A stretch of 64,000 nucleotides of DNA, taken from contig CP050293.1 of the NCBI GenBank assembly GCA_014189435.1, positions 1,493,001 through 1,557,000 on the forward strand, read 5' to 3'. The translations under genes and the position numbers were made by a program. How positions within the stretch are numbered: position 1 is the stretch's first letter; each line of letters opens with the position of its first letter. Below are positions 61,612 through 64,000 of the stretch, in pieces. The notes below the pieces were generated by a model. That model did not search any database. It was not told the origin of the DNA and saw only the letters and a list, made by a program, of their open reading frames with translations. Source of the DNA: Mesorhizobium loti (lineage in GTDB: Bacteria > Pseudomonadota > Alphaproteobacteria > Rhizobiales > Rhizobiaceae).

Positions 61612-62060
61612 TCAGATCTGCGACGTCAGCTCGACCGGAAAATCATCATTGTCGGCATCGCGCATGGCGGCGAGGCTGCGATTGTCCAGCACTTCGGCGA
61701 TCGCCTGCCGCACCTCCAGCATCATGTGCCGGACCTGGCAGGTCGCCTCGTCGCAGTCGTCACAGCGCTGATACTGCGTGCGGCTGGCGCAGGGGATCGG
61801 CGCCAGCGGCCCGTCAAGCACGCGCACGACATGGCCGATCTTGATTTCGGAGGCCGGCCGGGCGAGGCGATAGCCGCCTTCCTTGCCCTTGCGGCTCTGG
61901 ACGAAGCCGGCATTGCGCAGCTCGCCCAGGATGGCATCGAGGAATTTCTTCGGAATGTTGTTGGCCACCGCGATATCGTTGACGAAGGCCAATTGGCCGA
62001 CCGGCAGGCCGGACAGATGCACGAGGGCCTTGAGGCCGTATTTGCCTTTTTTGTCAGCAT
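61612..62060 (-). CDS. Rrf2-family iron-sulfur regulator with a frame break at its 5' end
   Basis: From the ATG at 62060 the gene reads MLTKK, then an A6 run (62047-62052) shifts the frame. A -1 shift there gives MLTKKGKYGLKALVHLSGLP, the standard Rrf2 start, and the frame then runs to 61612 (149 residues). The unshifted frame gives an unlikely product. The site is A AAA AAG, the classic -1 slippery heptamer. The body shows the Rrf2 fold (DIAVANNIPKKFLDAILGEL, VQSRKGKEGGYRLARP) and a cysteine group (CASRTQYQRCDDCDEATC) suited to an iron-sulfur cluster. Without the shift, a GTG at 62022 would give a protein missing the first helix. It lies downstream of a sulfate-binding protein gene. Confidence 0.75.
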
Positions 62061-62126
62061 GCCCAGATCAACCCATTGAAGCCCCAACCACTCGCATCTG
62101 GCGACTGTTTGTGTGCAAATAATGAC

Positions 62127-62158
62127 GTTTTCGCCGCGCGATGATGTTTCGCGAAAAC
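62127..62158. promoter_or_regulatory. Inverted repeat upstream of the Rrf2 gene
   Basis: GTTTTCGC (62127-62134) and GCGAAAAC (62151-62158) form a perfect 8-base inverted pair with a 16-base spacer, between the terminator of the sulfate-binding gene and the Rrf2 start. It could be an operator for Rrf2 self-control. This is inferred from position only. Confidence 0.45.
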
Positions 62159-62263
62159 AAGCCGCCGGATGGCACGTTAGGCACAAACGCGTTGATTCTT
62201 TGTAACGTTTGGCACGGACGGTGCCGATATTCGGCTGAAGACCGGGTTTCCGGCGCACAAAAC

Positions 62264-62292
62264 GAAAAAAGCCGGCAAAAAGCGCCGGCTTT
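62264..62292 (-). terminator. Rho-independent terminator of the sulfate-binding protein gene
   Basis: On the minus strand AAAGCCGGC-GCTTTTT-GCCGGCTTT forms a 9-base stem followed by TTTTTT (62265-62270) and CG. It begins 26 bases after the stop at 62318. Stem, GC content and T run make it the clearest classical terminator in the window. Confidence 0.85.
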
Positions 62293-62317
62293 CCCGTCTA
62301 TTCCAGACAATGCTGCT

Positions 62318-63304
62318 TCAGCGGCTTCCGTAGGTCTGGTCGAGCAGGCCGCCGGCCGCGAAATGCTCCTTCTGCACCTTGTCCCAGCCGCCGAAGACGT
62401 CTTCCACCGTCAGCAGCCGGATATCGGGGAAGTCGGCCTTGTATTTCGCCGCCACCGCGGCGTCGCGGGCTCTGAGGCCGTTGCGGGCAGCGATGTCCTG
62501 GCCTTCCGGTGTGTAGAGGAAGTCGAGATAGGTCTTGGCCAGGTCGCGCGTACCATGCTCGTCGGCGACCTTGTCGACGATCGCGACCGGGAATTCGGCC
62601 AGCAGGCTGACCGTCGGCGTGACCTGCTCGAACTTGTCGTCGCCATACTCCTTGCGGATGCCGCGTGTTTCAGACTCGAAGGTGATCAGCACGTCACCGA
62701 TCTCGCGCTGCACGAAGGTGGTGGTCGCCGCGCGTCCGCCAGTGTCGAAGATCGGCACGTTGTTGAACAGCTTGGTGATGAACGCCTTCACCTTGGCGTC
62801 GTCGCCCTTGAAGGCTTCCTTGGCGTAGGCGGTTGCCGCCAGATAGGTGTAGCGCGCATTGCCTGATGTCTTCGGGTTGGGGAAGATCACCTGCACGTCG
62901 TCGCGCACGAGATCGTTCCAGTCCTTGATATGCTTGGGGTTGCCCGCGCGGACAAGGAACGAAGGCAGCGAATAGAAGGGCGAGGCGTTGTTGGCGAAAT
63001 CCTTCTGCCAGTCGGCTGAGACGAGCCCCTTCTTGACCAGGAAGTCGATGTCGGTGACCTGGTTGAAGGTGACGACATCGGCGCCGAGGCCTTCGGCGAT
63101 GGCGCGCGCCTGCGCCGAAGTGCCTGCATGCGACTGATCGACGGTGACGCCCGGATGCTGCGCGACGAAGGCCTTGTTGACCTGCACGAACAGTTCGCGG
63201 CCGACGTCATAGGATGCGTTGAGCAATTTGTCGGCCGACCAGGCTTGGGAGGATGCGAGGACCAGGCCGGCGACGGCGGCAAGCCCGAGGAAAAATCGCT
63301 TCAT
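62318..63304 (-). CDS. Sulfate ABC transporter substrate-binding protein (CysP/Sbp type)
   Basis: A 328-residue periplasmic protein. The ATG at 63304 (MKRFFLGLAAVAGLVLASSQ) gives a signal peptide cut after AWSA. The sulfate family is recognised by LLNASYDVGRELFVQVNKAF, HAGTSAQARAIAEGLGADVV, TFNQVTDIDFL, FPNPKTSGNARYTYLAATAY and GDVLITFESE. No cysT, cysW or cysA genes are adjacent, so it must serve a transporter coded elsewhere. A terminator and an Rrf2 regulator follow. A 20-residue upstream extension was rejected. Confidence 0.93.
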   Translation of the reverse strand: MKRFFLGLAAVAGLVLASSQAWSADKLLNASYDVGRELFVQVNKAFVAQHPGVTVDQSHAGTSAQARAIAEGLGADVVTFNQVTDIDFLVKKGLVSADWQKDFANNASPFYSLPSFLVRAGNPKHIKDWNDLVRDDVQVIFPNPKTSGNARYTYLAATAYAKEAFKGDDAKVKAFITKLFNNVPIFDTGGRAATTTFVQREIGDVLITFESETRGIRKEYGDDKFEQVTPTVSLLAEFPVAIVDKVADEHGTRDLAKTYLDFLYTPEGQDIAARNGLRARDAAVAAKYKADFPDIRLLTVEDVFGGWDKVQKEHFAAGGLLDQTYGSR

Positions 63305-63455
63305 GAAAACAGGCTCCGATGCAATGCGTTTATGGTCGAACCATAGCCGTGGCGCAGGGCGCACGACGAGGCATAGGTTCAGGGCTTAGCGCTCGTTCCT
63401 GGAAAAACCGTTGCCGAAATAGACGATTCGTAGGATTTTCTTTCAGGGAGCGTAG

Positions 63456-63486
63456 ATACACATTGTGTATGCGAATGTGCTATGAT
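63456..63486 (+). promoter_or_regulatory. Toxin-antitoxin promoter and palindromic operator
   Basis: ATACACA-T-TGTGTAT (63456-63470) is a perfect 15-base palindrome. TACACA (63457-63462) can serve as -35 with an 18-base spacer to TATGAT (63481-63486), a strong -10. The palindrome covers the -35, as expected for self-repression by an antitoxin. AGGAG (63493-63497) precedes the ATG at 63504. Confidence 0.75.
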
Positions 63487-63503
63487 TGGTACAGGAGTTT
63501 TTC

Positions 63504-63785
63504 ATGACAAAGACCGCACCCGCGACACACGCCAAACCTGTCAATCTGCGCATCCGCGAGGACATGCGCATACTGATTGACCGCGCCGCGAAAATACGCG
63601 GGAAAACCCGCTCCGACTTTATGATCGATGCCGCCTACCGTGCTGCAGAGGACACGCTGCTCGACCAGGCACTGATCAAGGTGGATCCGGAGAGCTACCG
63701 GCACTATCTCGACATCCTCGATGAACCGCCGAACGGTGAAGGTTTTGCACGCCTTATGAACGTGCCCAGGCCGTGGCAGGGGTGA
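63504..63785 (+). CDS. DUF1778 (TacA-type) antitoxin
   Basis: A 93-residue protein with a ribbon-helix-helix N-terminal half (KPVNLRIREDMRILIDRAAK, residues 11-30, then RGKTRSDFMIDAAYRAAEDT). The C-terminal tail (GEGFARLMNVPRPW) would wrap the toxin. The ATG at 63504 follows AGGAG; an upstream GTG at 63486 overlaps the promoter. It pairs with the GNAT-type toxin gene whose ATG overlaps its stop by one base. It should bind the palindrome at 63456-63470. Confidence 0.9.
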   Translation: MTKTAPATHAKPVNLRIREDMRILIDRAAKIRGKTRSDFMIDAAYRAAEDTLLDQALIKVDPESYRHYLDILDEPPNGEGFARLMNVPRPWQG

Positions 63786-64000
63786 TGCTATCAGCGCCCA
63801 CGCCTCTGGCCGAAAACCACGATCTCGACCTTTTCCAAAGCGGGACGGAAACTCTCGACCAATGGCTTCGCCGCAGGGCGCGGGCCAACCAGGTCAGCGG
63901 CGCGTCGCGCACCTATGTGGTCGCGGAAGGTGCGCGCGTTGTCGCTTACTACTGTCTCTCTTCGGGCGGGCTTGATCTCGCGCAGGCACCCGGCGCCATT
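63785..64000 (+). CDS. GNAT-family toxin (TacT type), 3' truncated by window end
   Basis: The frame opens at ATG 63785 (GTG 63782 is possible) and is still open at the window end, giving 72 residues. It reads PTPLAENHDLDLFQSGTETL, then LDQWLRRRARANQ and SRTYVVAEGARVVAYYCLSS, the N-terminal part of TacT-like acetyltransferases that block charged tRNA. It is directly coupled to the DUF1778 antitoxin. The acetyl-CoA loop lies beyond the window. Confidence 0.85.
   Translation, partial: MLSAPTPLAENHDLDLFQSGTETLDQWLRRRARANQVSGASRTYVVAEGARVVAYYCLSSGGLDLAQAPGAI

Noticed and set aside
61722..62258. 178-residue minus-strand open frame over the Rrf2 start
   Set aside because: It is the unshifted reading of the Rrf2 message. 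It is rich in Ser, Arg and Pro and has no fold.

Overview
The window looks like chromosomal DNA of a soil or plant-associated Alphaproteobacterium in the Rhizobiales, most like Mesorhizobium. This rests on high G+C (I judge above 60 %), many sugar ABC importers, moc-type genes, and GC-rich palindromic elements between genes. That is inference from content, not a database match. I see no rRNA, tRNA, CRISPR array, transposase or integrase.

Layout. 1-2442: the tail of a MalK/UgpC-type ATPase, a palindromic repeat and a two-subunit aconitase X. 2534-6871: a haem/iron locus with a DUF2218-SIP reductase, a TonB haem receptor and divergent hmuT, but no hmuU or hmuV. 6881-23210: a LacI regulator divergent from about 15 same-strand genes. 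These are a CUT1 importer with two different ATPases, a Gfo/Idh/MocA dehydrogenase, a sugar isomerase, a CUT2 importer, a DUF4432 epimerase, a MocD/MocE-like oxygenase pair, a PanB-like protein and PurU. 23220-27270: a HAL-family protein without the MIO serine, an ornithine cyclodeaminase-family protein and a divergent MFS exporter. 27508-34542: a CUT2 importer operon with a LacI-type operator, a permease fused to an SMP-30-like propeller, and a second SMP-30-like protein. 34880-44152: an AhpD-like protein, a GNAT, and a minus-strand operon for a four-subunit molybdenum hydroxylase with MoxR and VWA helpers, an SRPBCC protein, an amidohydrolase and an AraC regulator. 44334-53592: a sugar-acid locus with an IdnO-like SDR, a divergent CUT2 importer, a beta-hydroxyacid dehydrogenase, an epimerase-type SDR, two near-identical FadR-type regulators and an MFS carrier. 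53749-60382: a LacI regulator, its probable operator, a CUT2 importer with two permeases, and gluconokinase. 60377-64000: an acyltransferase-like protein, an Rrf2 regulator with a frame break on a slippery A6 run, a sulfate-binding protein, and a DUF1778/GNAT toxin-antitoxin pair cut by the window end.

How it fits together. The window is mostly carbohydrate scavenging. The leading candidate for an undescribed system is 8246-23210. It joins moc-like genes (MocA-, MocC-, MocD- and MocE-like, as in rhizopine catabolism) to two importers and to folate one-carbon enzymes. This would suit import and oxidative demethylation of a methylated cyclitol or sugar. The substrate is not shown by the sequence.

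Other points of note are an importer with one canonical and one degenerate predicted ATP site, a TTGT-N3-ACAA operator set tied to duplicated FadR-type regulators, the permease/SMP-30 fusion, and a stable hairpin or palindrome after every CUT-family substrate-binding protein gene.
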